This document shows, piece after piece, positions 1-5,717 of a stretch of DNA of 9,245 nucleotides (the stretch's first letter is position 1; each line of letters begins with the position of its first letter). The DNA is from an uncultured Helicobacteraceae bacterium (GTDB lineage Bacteria; Campylobacterota; Campylobacteria; Campylobacterales; UBA6016). The translations under genes and the position numbers were made by a program. Below the pieces are notes generated by a model. That model had not been told where the DNA came from and did not search any database. It saw only the letters and a program-made list of their open reading frames with translations. Location of the stretch: assembly GCA_937973585.1 (NCBI GenBank), contig CALJKN010000044.1, positions 1 through 9,245 of the forward strand. Reading direction: 5' to 3'.

Positions 1-467
1 TTGTATTTTTTTTCTAGGTTGTCGTGTAGTTGTTTTTGGAGTTTTAGGATGTCGCCGTCCTCCTCAAACGTCCAGTATCTGCCGGGGGCGACGGAGGCTA
101 TAGCGGGGGTTGCGGTGTATAGCTCGGAGATAAAAAATTGCGGGATAGATTTTTTGCTTATCTCTACGATGGACAAAGCGGGATTGTCGATATTTTGACG
201 CAAGGCGGCGGATAGCTTGTCGGCTAGCCCCTCGTCAAGCGTCCGAATCGCAAAAGAGTAGACGGAGCCTTTTTTGTAGGTTTTGTCCGTCTCTATCGGG
301 AGCAGGCCGCCGAATACAAAATGCTTGTATCCACCCCGCTCGTGCAGCTCCTCCAGCCCCCCTCTAGCCATCGAAAAGCTGATATATTTGGAGAGTGCTT
401 CAAAACTATCCCCAAATCCTATGTCGTTTTTGCAGTATGCCTTGCATTTCAGTTCAAAATATTTCAC
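1..467 (-). CDS. cas6: CRISPR-associated endoribonuclease Cas6, N-terminal part (cut by window edge)
   Basis: Cas6 cuts the CRISPR precursor transcript within each repeat to make crRNAs for type I or III interference complexes. The minus-strand frame starts at GTG 467 behind AAGGA with a 6-nt gap and stays open for 155 codons to the left edge; the family is usually about 220-250 aa, so roughly two thirds is present. The start MKYFELKCKAY, the block DSFEALSKYISFSM, the FGGLLPIE stretch near residue 52 and the block FFISELYTATP (111-121) resemble Campylobacter-type Cas6 as I remember it. Y28, H42 and K48 have nearly the spacing of the Tyr31/His46/Lys52 catalytic triad described for Pyrococcus Cas6, so the enzyme is probably active (inference). 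It is transcribed away from ribA, and the rest of the cas operon is expected to the left. Repeat copy 1 lies in its leader. The subtype cannot be decided from Cas6 alone. Confidence 0.85.
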   Translation of the reverse strand, partial: MKYFELKCKAYCKNDIGFGDSFEALSKYISFSMARGGLEELHERGGYKHFVFGGLLPIETDKTYKKGSVYSFAIRTLDEGLADKLSAALRQNIDNPALSIVEISKKSIPQFFISELYTATPAIASVAPGRYWTFEEDGDILKLQKQLHDNLEKKY

Positions 468-481
468 GGTAAATCCTTGTA

Positions 482-553
482 ATTAATTCTCACATTTTGA
501 GCAAAGCTCAAAATGAGGTCTTCAGCAGACGGCTCTCGCAACTAGTTGCTCTT
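482..553 (+). repeat. Dispersed two-hairpin repeat, copy 1 (cas6 leader)
   Basis: This 72-bp element runs from ATTAAT to GCTCTT. On the minus strand it contains the palindrome GCAACTAGTTGC, a spacer with GAAGACCT, and the perfect 9-bp stem ATTTTGAGC / GCTCAAAAT closed by a TTT loop and extended by CTC/GAG with a 2-nt bulge. Copy 2 (4415-4487) matches it at all but about six positions, and copy 3 (8990-9061) is a diverged relative with changed but still paired stems. The ATTAAT end points toward cas6, 14 nt before its GTG. It may be a REP-like or MITE-like element or a leader RNA structure; I do not recognise a named family. Confidence 0.8.
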
Positions 554-555
554 GT

Positions 556-561
556 AGTATA
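556..561 (-). promoter_or_regulatory. Candidate -10 box for cas6
   Basis: TATACT on the minus strand would place the transcript start near 549-550, at the outer end of repeat copy 1. The cas6 leader of about 80 nt would then consist almost entirely of the repeat hairpins followed by the AAGGA site. A TTGAAC lies upstream but only 14 nt away, so there is no good -35; weak -35 elements are normal in Campylobacterota. Based on motif matching only. Confidence 0.35.
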
Positions 562-594
562 TGCTTACCTAGAGGGTTCAATTGCATTTTTCTC

Positions 595-599
595 AAGGA
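595..599 (+). promoter_or_regulatory. Ribosome binding site that decides the ribA start
   Basis: AAGGA lies 7 nt before the ATT codon at 607. It is the only good Shine-Dalgarno match upstream of the conserved RibA N-terminus, and it supports initiation at ATT, since no ATG, GTG or TTG exists in frame between the stop at 514-516 and codon 853. Confidence 0.5.
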
Positions 600-606
600 T
601 TTTAAG

Positions 607-1176
607 ATTTTAAAGATAGATATCTCAGAGGTTGCAAAACTACCTTCAAAATTTGGGAATTTTTATATTCAGGCATTCAAAGAGGGTGAAAAAGAGCATT
701 TAGTCATAAAAACTGCCGACATCTCGTGCGAAACTCCAATAGTTAGAGTTCACTCCGAGTGTCTAACCGGAGACGCTCTGGGGAGCCTACGGTGCGACTG
801 TAGAGATCAGCTCGGTATTGCGCTTGACGCTATAGACAAAAACGGTTGCGGAATGGTAATTTATCTACGCCAAGAGGGGAGAGGGATAGGGCTTTTAAAC
901 AAAGTTAATGCCTATAAACTCCAAGACGAGGGGCTAAATACATACGAGGCAAACCATCAACTCGGATTTGCCTCCGATGAGAGAAATTTTGAGATAGTCG
1001 AATACATACTCTCTTATTACGGTATCAAAAAAATCAAACTCCTCACAAATAACCCGAAAAAGCTAGAGAGCATCAAGGGTGTCGAAATAGTGGAGAGACT
1101 CCCCGTAATAGCCGAAAAACACGAACTAAACAAAAACTATCTCAAGGCTAAACAAGAGTTTGGACACCTCCTGTGA
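607..1176 (+). CDS. ribA: GTP cyclohydrolase II, apparent ATT start
   Basis: It opens the imidazole ring of GTP to give 2,5-diamino-6-ribosylamino-4-pyrimidinone 5'-phosphate, formate and pyrophosphate, the first committed step of riboflavin synthesis, in the cytoplasm. From ATT 607 the product is 189 aa, close to the 196 aa of E. coli RibA. The zinc site HSECLTGDALGSLRCDC gives Cys52, Cys63 and Cys65. The substrate-site block YLRQEGRGIGLLNK (86-99), the block EANHQLGF and the motif LLTNNPKK follow in the usual order. The only canonical start in frame is ATG 853, which would remove all three zinc ligands, so the gene must start earlier or be broken. ATT 607 fits the SD spacing and the family N-terminus (LKIDISEVAKLPSKFG). 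It is a stand-alone RibA, not a RibBA fusion. Its stop overlaps the rsmG start (GTGA). Confidence 0.88.
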   Translation: MLKIDISEVAKLPSKFGNFYIQAFKEGEKEHLVIKTADISCETPIVRVHSECLTGDALGSLRCDCRDQLGIALDAIDKNGCGMVIYLRQEGRGIGLLNKVNAYKLQDEGLNTYEANHQLGFASDERNFEIVEYILSYYGIKKIKLLTNNPKKLESIKGVEIVERLPVIAEKHELNKNYLKAKQEFGHLL

Positions 1177-1748
1177 AACTAAAAGAGGAACTGGAAAGAG
1201 AGGGGATAGCGGCAACCAATGCAAAAATAGCAAAAATGCATAATTTTTGTGAACTCCTCCGAAAATGGAACAAAACACATAGTCTCACTGCAAGCACCAC
1301 AGATGAAAGGCTTTTTGAAAATATCATAGATTCACTCTATCCGGCAAAATTTTTACCCGATTTTCAGAGCTGTATGGACATAGGGAGCGGAGCCGGATTT
1401 CCTGCAATTCCTTTGGCTATTTTGTATGACGAAAAAGAGTTTACATTAGCTGAGCCGCTAATCAAAAAATACGCTTTTTTGCAAATGGCAAAGATAGAAC
1501 TGGGGCTAAAAAACGTAACGGTTCACAAAAAACGGGTGGAGGAGCTAGAAGATAAAAAATACGATCTCATCACCTCCAGAGCGGTTGCGGACAGTAAATT
1601 TTTGATAGATTTATCCAAACCTTTTATCAAAGAGGGGGGATATCTCCTGTTTTACAAGGGAGAGAGAGCCGAGGCTGAAGCCTATGGGCTAGAGGCGCAA
1701 ATCATAAACAAAGACAAAAGAAACTATATATTGATTAAGGACAAATAG
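1173..1748 (+). CDS. rsmG: 16S rRNA (guanine527-N7)-methyltransferase RsmG
   Basis: RsmG (GidB) uses S-adenosylmethionine to methylate N7 of G527 in 16S rRNA; its loss causes low-level streptomycin resistance in several bacteria. The 191-aa protein has the N-terminal WNKTHSLTA motif (32-40, the family's WN..NLT signature), the SAM-binding loop MDIGSGAGFPAIPLAI (68-83), and TSRAVAD (134-140), the conserved SRA segment. The length is near the shorter end of the family (about 190-210 aa). The GTG start at 1173 overlaps the ribA stop by 4 nt, which implies translational coupling, and the TAG stop overlaps the next GTG by one base. No defect is seen. Confidence 0.95.
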   Translation: MKLKEELEREGIAATNAKIAKMHNFCELLRKWNKTHSLTASTTDERLFENIIDSLYPAKFLPDFQSCMDIGSGAGFPAIPLAILYDEKEFTLAEPLIKKYAFLQMAKIELGLKNVTVHKKRVEELEDKKYDLITSRAVADSKFLIDLSKPFIKEGGYLLFYKGERAEAEAYGLEAQIINKDKRNYILIKDK

Positions 1749-1978
1749 TGTTAAAAGTGTTGTTCAATCTAGCCGTAGTAATCATCGTAGGCTACATAAT
1801 ATACGTTAAATTTTTTAAAAAACCAAAACCGGAAATAAAAAAAGAGGATAACTACAAAAAAGACGGCGGCGCACTGATGGTTAGCTGTGAAAAGTGCGGA
1901 ACGTTTGTCGAGAGCGGTGATTCTATAGCAAAAGACGGTAAATTTTACTGCTCAAAAGAGTGTGCGGAGGTAAGATAG
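1748..1978 (+). CDS. PP0621-family small membrane protein with zinc-ribbon-like cysteines
   Basis: A 76-aa protein with one N-terminal membrane segment (about residues 4-21), a lysine-rich linker, and a C-terminal cysteine module with Cys47-x2-Cys50 and Cys68-x3-Cys72, compatible with a bound zinc. This layout matches what is annotated as the PP0621 family, whose function is unknown as far as I know. The start is GTG 1748, overlapping the rsmG stop by one base; no other start precedes the membrane segment. The TRASH/YHS-like pattern (SCEKCGTFV...FYCSKEC) suggests metal binding, but this is inference. Confidence 0.75.
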   Translation: MLKVLFNLAVVIIVGYIIYVKFFKKPKPEIKKEDNYKKDGGALMVSCEKCGTFVESGDSIAKDGKFYCSKECAEVR

Positions 1979-2341
1979 ATGATTATCATAGGCGGGCCAA
2001 GCGAAGTTAGCAAACACCAAAAACTCTCACCGGACGGGTTAGACGGGATTAGGTATTTCAAATTCGACAAATCGCAATTGCCGCTATACAAAAGCGCTGT
2101 TGACACCGGCGAAGATATAGCTGTAATCGTCTCCGACATAAAAGAGCTGATCTTTGCATGCAATGTCGGAGTGGCCTACGTTGTTGCGAACAAAGAGGAT
2201 GCCCCGATAATGCAAAAAATCATCGATTCATACCTGTTTGATACAAAACTGCTGGCGATTATCTACGACGAAGAGGAGATAGAGTGGGCCGCCGTAGCCG
2301 AGATAGACGGCGTGGTCATAGATGAGGACGAAACACTATGA
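1979..2341 (+). CDS. Hypothetical cytoplasmic protein, 120 aa
   Basis: I do not recognise this gene. The product starts with MIIIGGPSEVSKHQK, has no membrane segment or signal peptide, is strongly acidic (runs such as YDEEEIEW and a DEDETL tail), and alternates hydrophobic beta-like stretches (IAVIVSD, GVAYVVA, KLLAIIYD, GVVID) with helical ones, suggesting a small alpha/beta fold. It is clearly a real gene: GGAGG sits 8 nt before ATG 1979, the start abuts the upstream TAG, and the stop overlaps the fqrB ATG by 4 nt (ATGA). The coupling to fqrB suggests a shared process or an accessory role, but the sequence gives no direct evidence. Confidence 0.8.
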   Translation: MIIIGGPSEVSKHQKLSPDGLDGIRYFKFDKSQLPLYKSAVDTGEDIAVIVSDIKELIFACNVGVAYVVANKEDAPIMQKIIDSYLFDTKLLAIIYDEEEIEWAAVAEIDGVVIDEDETL

Positions 2342-3285
2342 AAATTTATGATTTGGCCGTTATAGGGGCGGGGCCGGCCGGAATAGCCGCCGCTTGTGAA
2401 GCATATGCAATGGGGCTTCACAACGTCGTTTTGATTGAAAAAGGGCAAAATCACTCCGGGACAATCAGAAGCTTTTACAAAGACGGTAAAAGGGTAGACA
2501 AGGATTGGCAGGGACAAAAGATAGAGTCAAGCGGAACGATAACCTTTTTTGACGGGACAAAAGAGAGCACCCTTGATTTTTTTGATTCAATCCTCAAAAA
2601 ACACGAAATTGATTCCAGATTTTCAGAAGAGGTCGAAAAAATCGTCAAACAGGGCGATACATTCGATATCTACACATCCAAAGATGAATACAAAGCAAAA
2701 ACCGTCATATTGGCCATAGGGAGGATGGGAAAACCTAATAAACCGGACATAGAGATATCCGGTGCGGCAAAAAAAAAGGTTCACTATAATCTGGATGAGT
2801 GTTCCAAAGACGAAACCGTACTCATAGTCGGCGGCGGCAACTCTGCGGCCGAATATGCGGTTGACCTATCCGATGTAAATGACGTAGCCCTCTCGTACCG
2901 AAAAAATAACTTTACGAGGTTGAACGCTATAAACCTTTTAAACCTCAATAGACTCTCCTCGCACGGCAATATCAGGATGTTGCTTGGAACCAATATCTAC
3001 AAGATAGACGAGGAGAACGGAAAGTTAAAAGTGTATTTTGCCGAGATAGAGCCGGAGTACTTTGACAGGGTGATATATGCGATCGGCGGCTCTACCCCAA
3101 ATGATTTTCTCAGAAGATGCGATCTGGATTTGCAAAGCGGTGAGCTAAAACTATCCGACATATACGAAACGGAGATCGGGGGGATGTTTATCTCCGGTGA
3201 TTTGGCGTTTAAAAACGGCGGTTCAATAGCAGTCGCTCTGGATATGAGCTACAAAATAGTAAAAACAATAAAAGAGCGGCTCTAG
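2338..3285 (+). CDS. fqrB: Flavodoxin:NADP+ reductase-like flavoprotein, FqrB/TrxR2 type
   Basis: This two-dinucleotide-domain flavoprotein of 315 aa resembles H. pylori HP1164 (FqrB, once called TrxR2) and Campylobacter Cj0559. In H. pylori, FqrB moves electrons between NADP(H) and flavodoxin, coupling pyruvate:acceptor oxidoreductase to NADPH formation. Visible motifs are the FAD loop G10-A-G-P-A-G15, the characteristic block HSGTIRSFYKDGKRVDKDW (39-57), the ATG motif near ILAIGRMG (124-131), the NADP loop GGGNSAAEYA (165-174), and the second FAD motif GDLAFKNGGSIAVAL (287-301). The only cysteines are 20, 155 and 261, so there is no CxxC and it is not a classical thioredoxin reductase. It is last in the ribA operon and converges with a minus-strand small RNA whose terminator overlaps its stop codon. 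Confidence 0.85.
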   Translation: MKIYDLAVIGAGPAGIAAACEAYAMGLHNVVLIEKGQNHSGTIRSFYKDGKRVDKDWQGQKIESSGTITFFDGTKESTLDFFDSILKKHEIDSRFSEEVEKIVKQGDTFDIYTSKDEYKAKTVILAIGRMGKPNKPDIEISGAAKKKVHYNLDECSKDETVLIVGGGNSAAEYAVDLSDVNDVALSYRKNNFTRLNAINLLNLNRLSSHGNIRMLLGTNIYKIDEENGKLKVYFAEIEPEYFDRVIYAIGGSTPNDFLRRCDLDLQSGELKLSDIYETEIGGMFISGDLAFKNGGSIAVALDMSYKIVKTIKERL

Positions 3286-3294
3286 GTTAGCCGC
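3261..3294 (-). terminator. Intrinsic terminator on the minus strand
   Basis: Read on the minus strand, GCGGCT-AACCTAG-AGCCGC forms a 6-bp G+C-rich stem with a 7-nt loop, followed at once by TCTTTTATTGTTTTT. The plus strand shows no T tract after the stem, so it serves minus-strand transcription. It overlaps the last codons of fqrB, so it cannot be ending the M15 operon unless transcription reads through the gap. Confidence 0.6.
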
Positions 3295-3450
3295 CAAAAT
3301 CCCCGATTAAGCTCTGTTGAAACAGACGGTAGACAAAAAGTAATGCCTAAGCGCCCACCTCCAACCTGTGTGTAAATATAGTTGTTTATAGAACTCTCTC
3401 ATTTAGTTGCCCTACAATAAGTTTTATGTTTTTAAGGAAAAAATATTTTA
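3261..3450 (-). ncRNA. Candidate structured small RNA, about 185 nt
   Basis: A consensus -10 box (3461-3456) and an intrinsic terminator (3294-3261) bracket about 185 nt with no convincing gene. Positions 3285-3370 are a G+C-rich island within an AT-rich gap. Inside it, on the minus strand, are a TCTGT/ACAGA hairpin (3326-3313) and a 7-bp stem GGTGGGC (3359-3353) / GTCTACC (3334-3328) whose two G-T pairs are allowed in RNA only on this strand. The length fits 6S RNA, a gene I would expect somewhere in such a genome, but I cannot confirm the 6S fold: the 5' 40 nt are AT-rich and do not clearly pair with the 3' end. A 31-codon ORF starting MREFYKQLYLHTGW lies inside the transcript and is the alternative reading. 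Confidence 0.45.
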
Positions 3451-3455
3451 ACTTT

Positions 3456-3461
3456 ATTATA
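3456..3461 (-). promoter_or_regulatory. -10 box of the small RNA promoter
   Basis: A perfect TATAAT on the minus strand is preceded by GCCGA and an AT-rich upstream stretch with T runs, the usual look of Campylobacterota housekeeping promoters, which need no -35 box. It predicts a transcript start near 3449. Confidence 0.55.
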
Positions 3462-3522
3462 TCGGCAAAAAACTAATAAAATGTAAACTTAAATTTAACC
3501 GGAATATTTTTTGGTATAAATG

Positions 3523-3621
3523 TTACTTTTTGAGTATATAAAATTTAGTTAATAGAACTACAACCAACATAACGGCAAACACAATAAGGCCGCCGTTTTG
3601 TATCGCTTCAACTTCTTTCAA
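3523..3621 (-). CDS. Membrane micro-protein, 32 aa
   Basis: Starting at TTG 3621 the frame encodes a short charged head (MKEVEAIQNGG), one strongly hydrophobic segment of about 15 residues (LIVFAVMLVVVLLT) and a basic tail (KFYILKK), i.e. a single-pass membrane peptide with its C-terminus probably in the cytoplasm by the positive-inside rule. It begins 2 nt after the stop of the M15 peptidase gene on the same strand, with GGA about 9 nt upstream inside that gene's last codons, so the two are likely translated together. A stop in frame just upstream rules out a longer form. It is too short for most gene finders. Function unknown; a small subunit or anchor for the exported neighbour is only a guess. 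Confidence 0.5.
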   Translation of the reverse strand: MKEVEAIQNGGLIVFAVMLVVVLLTKFYILKK

Positions 3622-3623
3622 AA

Positions 3624-4283
3624 TTAGTTATCCAGCATTTTGAGCTGATTTTTGTTATTTACTATCCATTGCCTTTTATCTCCGGTATCAAGATGGATAA
3701 AGTTTTTCATCGGGTAAAACCCGACACCCCCTTTTGCCATGATAACACCTAGATAGCCGACTAGGGATGGATCCATCCCCTCCATCGATATATCTATCGC
3801 TCTACCTTTGAGATGATACGAGTTTTTAGCCGCACCCTCAGTATTTGCATTTGTTTTTGGTGAACGGTAGCCGCTGTTTATATTTATCGGTTTTCTGACA
3901 TCAAAACTAAGGAGGGTATTTTGGATTTTATAGGCGATATTTAGCAGATTTGCATCCATCGGAATCATCTCATCGCCACCCCGCAAATCCCTCATAATCC
4001 AGCAGAATTTTTTGTAGGCGCTAAAGTTGTACTTGCCGTCGGCATAAAAAATCTCTTTAAACTCTTCGCCGCTGTCCCGTCTTGTTAGCCAGACAAATCT
4101 CTCCTCTTTTGCATTCGGATTGCTCTCCGAGGCTTTATCCTCTTTGTGGCTTTTTGTCTCGCTGTCCGGTTTTTCTCTGTCGACTTTCGAGATAAACCTA
4201 GATACATCAAAGCCGCTGACCATCTGAGGGACGATTATAGAAGATGCGGCAACAGATTTAATCAAAAACTCACGTCTATCCAT
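3624..4283 (-). CDS. Tat-exported DUF882/M15-type peptidase-like protein
   Basis: A 219-aa protein of the DUF882 / peptidase M15A (YcbK-like) group, whose members are exported metallopeptidases or murein-peptide-cleaving enzymes. The N-terminus MDRREFLIKSVAASS is a twin-arginine signal (RREFLIK) followed by a hydrophobic stretch. Residues 34-62 are a highly charged, probably disordered linker. The catalytic half has SGYRSP (137-142), H157-LKGRAID164 and IH197LD, giving the expected His/Asp/His zinc ligands, so the enzyme looks intact. ATG 4283 follows GAAGGG at a 3-nt gap. Export folded through Tat would fit a metalloprotein loaded with metal in the cytoplasm. Its substrate, presumably peptidoglycan stem peptides, is inferred from the family. 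Confidence 0.88.
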   Translation of the reverse strand: MDRREFLIKSVAASSIIVPQMVSGFDVSRFISKVDREKPDSETKSHKEDKASESNPNAKEERFVWLTRRDSGEEFKEIFYADGKYNFSAYKKFCWIMRDLRGGDEMIPMDANLLNIAYKIQNTLLSFDVRKPININSGYRSPKTNANTEGAAKNSYHLKGRAIDISMEGMDPSLVGYLGVIMAKGGVGFYPMKNFIHLDTGDKRQWIVNNKNQLKMLDN

Positions 4284-4342
4284 TACCCTTCCATCTTCAG
4301 TTTATTTTGGTGAAATTTTATGCAATTAGGGATAAAAAGCTT

Positions 4343-4348
4343 ATTATG
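4343..4348 (-). promoter_or_regulatory. Candidate -10 box for the M15 peptidase gene
   Basis: CATAAT on the minus strand lies about 60 nt before the ATG, giving a leader of roughly 53 nt. It falls in the loop of a 7-bp AAAAGCT/AGCTTTT stem (4335-4357) followed on the minus strand by a T run, which could instead be a weak terminator for the upstream efflux operon. The two readings compete. Confidence 0.35.
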
Positions 4349-4414
4349 GTAGCTTTTGTGCTCACTTTGTTGCGCAATTTCGCTAAAGCCGCATGGGGGG
4401 ATGCAGGGGGGACG

Positions 4415-4487
4415 AAGAGCAACTAGTTGCGAGAGCCCTCACGCTGAAGACCTCATTTTGGGCTTTGCTCAAAATGTGAGGATTAAT
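4415..4487 (-). repeat. Dispersed two-hairpin repeat, copy 2 (behind the efflux operon)
   Basis: This 73-bp copy lies on the opposite strand to copies 1 and 3 and differs from copy 1 at about six positions, mostly in the short spacer between GAAGACCT and the GCAACTAGTTGC palindrome. Its ATTAAT end lies 9 nt past the stop codon of the permease gene. On the plus strand the long stem is CCTCATTTTGGGC / GCTCAAAATGTGAGG with a TTT loop; one A-T pair has become G-T, which stays paired as G-U only in plus-strand RNA. There is no T tract, so it is not a classical terminator. Confidence 0.8.
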
Positions 4488-4496
4488 CAGATGGCT

Positions 4497-5717
4497 CTAT
4501 TGATACCTTAGCGCCTCTATCGGCTCCAGCTTTGCCGCTTTTCTGGCAGGGTAAAAACCAAAGAAAATTCCGACCCCTGCCGCAACCAAAAATGCGATAA
4601 TTATCGAACTTTGAGTGATTGCAACGGCAGTCTCAAACACGCTTTTGACGATAAAAGCGCCCCCTACTCCGATGATAACTCCGATTACGCATCCAATCAG
4701 CGAGATCATCACCGCCTCCAATAAAAACTGCAACAATATATCCCGCTCTCTGGCTCCGATGGCTATACGTATCCCTATCTCTCTGGTTCTCTCGGTTACC
4801 GATACAAGCATAATATTCATAATACCGATTCCGCCGACAAGCAAGGATATAGAGGCTATAGCCCCCAATAGCATCGACATAACCTCGGTAGCCTGAGCGG
4901 AGGCGGCCAAAATAGCCGAAAAATTCCGGACGCTAAAATCATCATCCGCCCCCTCTCTGATTCTATGCCTCTCACGGAGTAGCTCCGTCATCGATTTCTC
5001 TACTTTCGGCATTATCTCCTCAGAGGTCGCCTTTACCATAATCATCCGGACGCTATCTTTAAACTGGGAGCCAAATAGCTTTCTTTGTCCTGTGGTCAGA
5101 GGGATTACAGCCGTATCATCCTGATCATCCCCCATCATACTCTGCCCTTTTTTTTCTAGGACTCCGACAACCAGATACGGACTCTGTTTGATCCTAATCG
5201 TTTTTCCGACAGGATCCTCATCTCCAAATAGATTTGTAGCAACCGTCTGCCCGAGTACAACCACTCTGGCGGCATTTCGGACATCGGCATCGGTAAATGG
5301 ATACCCCCGCTCCACACTCCACTCCCTAACATCAAAAAAGCCGGGGCTGCTGGCCTCTATCCTGCTACTCCAGTTGTTTGAGCCGTATACCATTTGCGCC
5401 GTCCCTCTGGAGCTTGGGGCTACGGCCGCTACTCCGGCTAGCTCCGCTATGGCGTTTGCATCCCCGCTTGTAAGGGTGGGCGCAGCACCGAATCCGGCTC
5501 TTGCCCCTCCGCTGGTAGTAGAACCGGACAAAACTATAAAAAGGTTGCTCCCCATAGCGGCAATCTGCTCGTTGATTGATTGTTTACTCCCCTCCCCTAT
5601 GGCAGACATCAGTATCACCGCAGCAACGCCTATCATCATCCCGAGCATCGTAAGAAAAGAGCGGAGTCTATTTGCCCAAAGGGCGGTTTTGGCCTCGTAT
5701 AGCATAGGGAGTATCAT
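4497..5717 (-). CDS. macB: MacB-type ABC transporter permease (ATPase on separate gene)
   Basis: This 406-aa membrane subunit has the MacB/FtsX fold: one membrane segment near the N-terminus (about 20-42, after ANRLRSFLTMLGMMIG), a large periplasmic core of about 230 residues, and three C-terminal segments around SISLLVGGIGIMNIMLVSV, the ERTREIGIRIAIGARERDIL coupling loop, and the region ending in GFYPARKAAKLEPIEALRY. Members of this group act as mechanotransmitters: they do not move substrate through the membrane but use ATP to push periplasmic substrate through the adaptor and the TolC channel. E. coli MacB carries its ATPase in the same chain; here the parts are split, as in LolCDE-like or MacB-like systems. 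The start overlaps the ATPase stop by 4 nt (ATGA). The substrate (macrolides, peptides, siderophores, lipopeptides) cannot be told from the sequence. Confidence 0.92.
   Translation of the reverse strand: MILPMLYEAKTALWANRLRSFLTMLGMMIGVAAVILMSAIGEGSKQSINEQIAAMGSNLFIVLSGSTTSGGARAGFGAAPTLTSGDANAIAELAGVAAVAPSSRGTAQMVYGSNNWSSRIEASSPGFFDVREWSVERGYPFTDADVRNAARVVVLGQTVATNLFGDEDPVGKTIRIKQSPYLVVGVLEKKGQSMMGDDQDDTAVIPLTTGQRKLFGSQFKDSVRMIMVKATSEEIMPKVEKSMTELLRERHRIREGADDDFSVRNFSAILAASAQATEVMSMLLGAIASISLLVGGIGIMNIMLVSVTERTREIGIRIAIGARERDILLQFLLEAVMISLIGCVIGVIIGVGGAFIVKSVFETAVAITQSSIIIAFLVAAGVGIFFGFYPARKAAKLEPIEALRYQ

Noticed and set aside
482..553. CRISPR array next to cas6
   Set aside because: The repeat occurs once here, not in tandem with spacers, and its other copies are thousands of bases away in mixed orientation.
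853..1176. ribA as a short protein starting at ATG 853
   Set aside because: That form would lack the zinc cysteines and much of the active site, while the upstream frame is open and conserved.
3340..3435. 31-codon minus-strand ORF starting MREFYKQLYLHTGW, with AGGG upstream
   Set aside because: It lies inside the candidate small RNA, has an unusual aromatic-rich composition, and its bases are better explained by RNA stems. Kept only as the alternative reading.
4391..4413. Two G6 runs separated by ATGCA, possible phase-variable tract or G-quadruplex
   Set aside because: Only two G runs, so no intramolecular quadruplex, and they lie in no gene or clear promoter.
4450..4481. Repeat copy 2 hairpin as terminator of the efflux operon
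   Set aside because: The stem is good, but neither strand has a T tract after it, and the same stem occurs in gene leaders where termination would be harmful.
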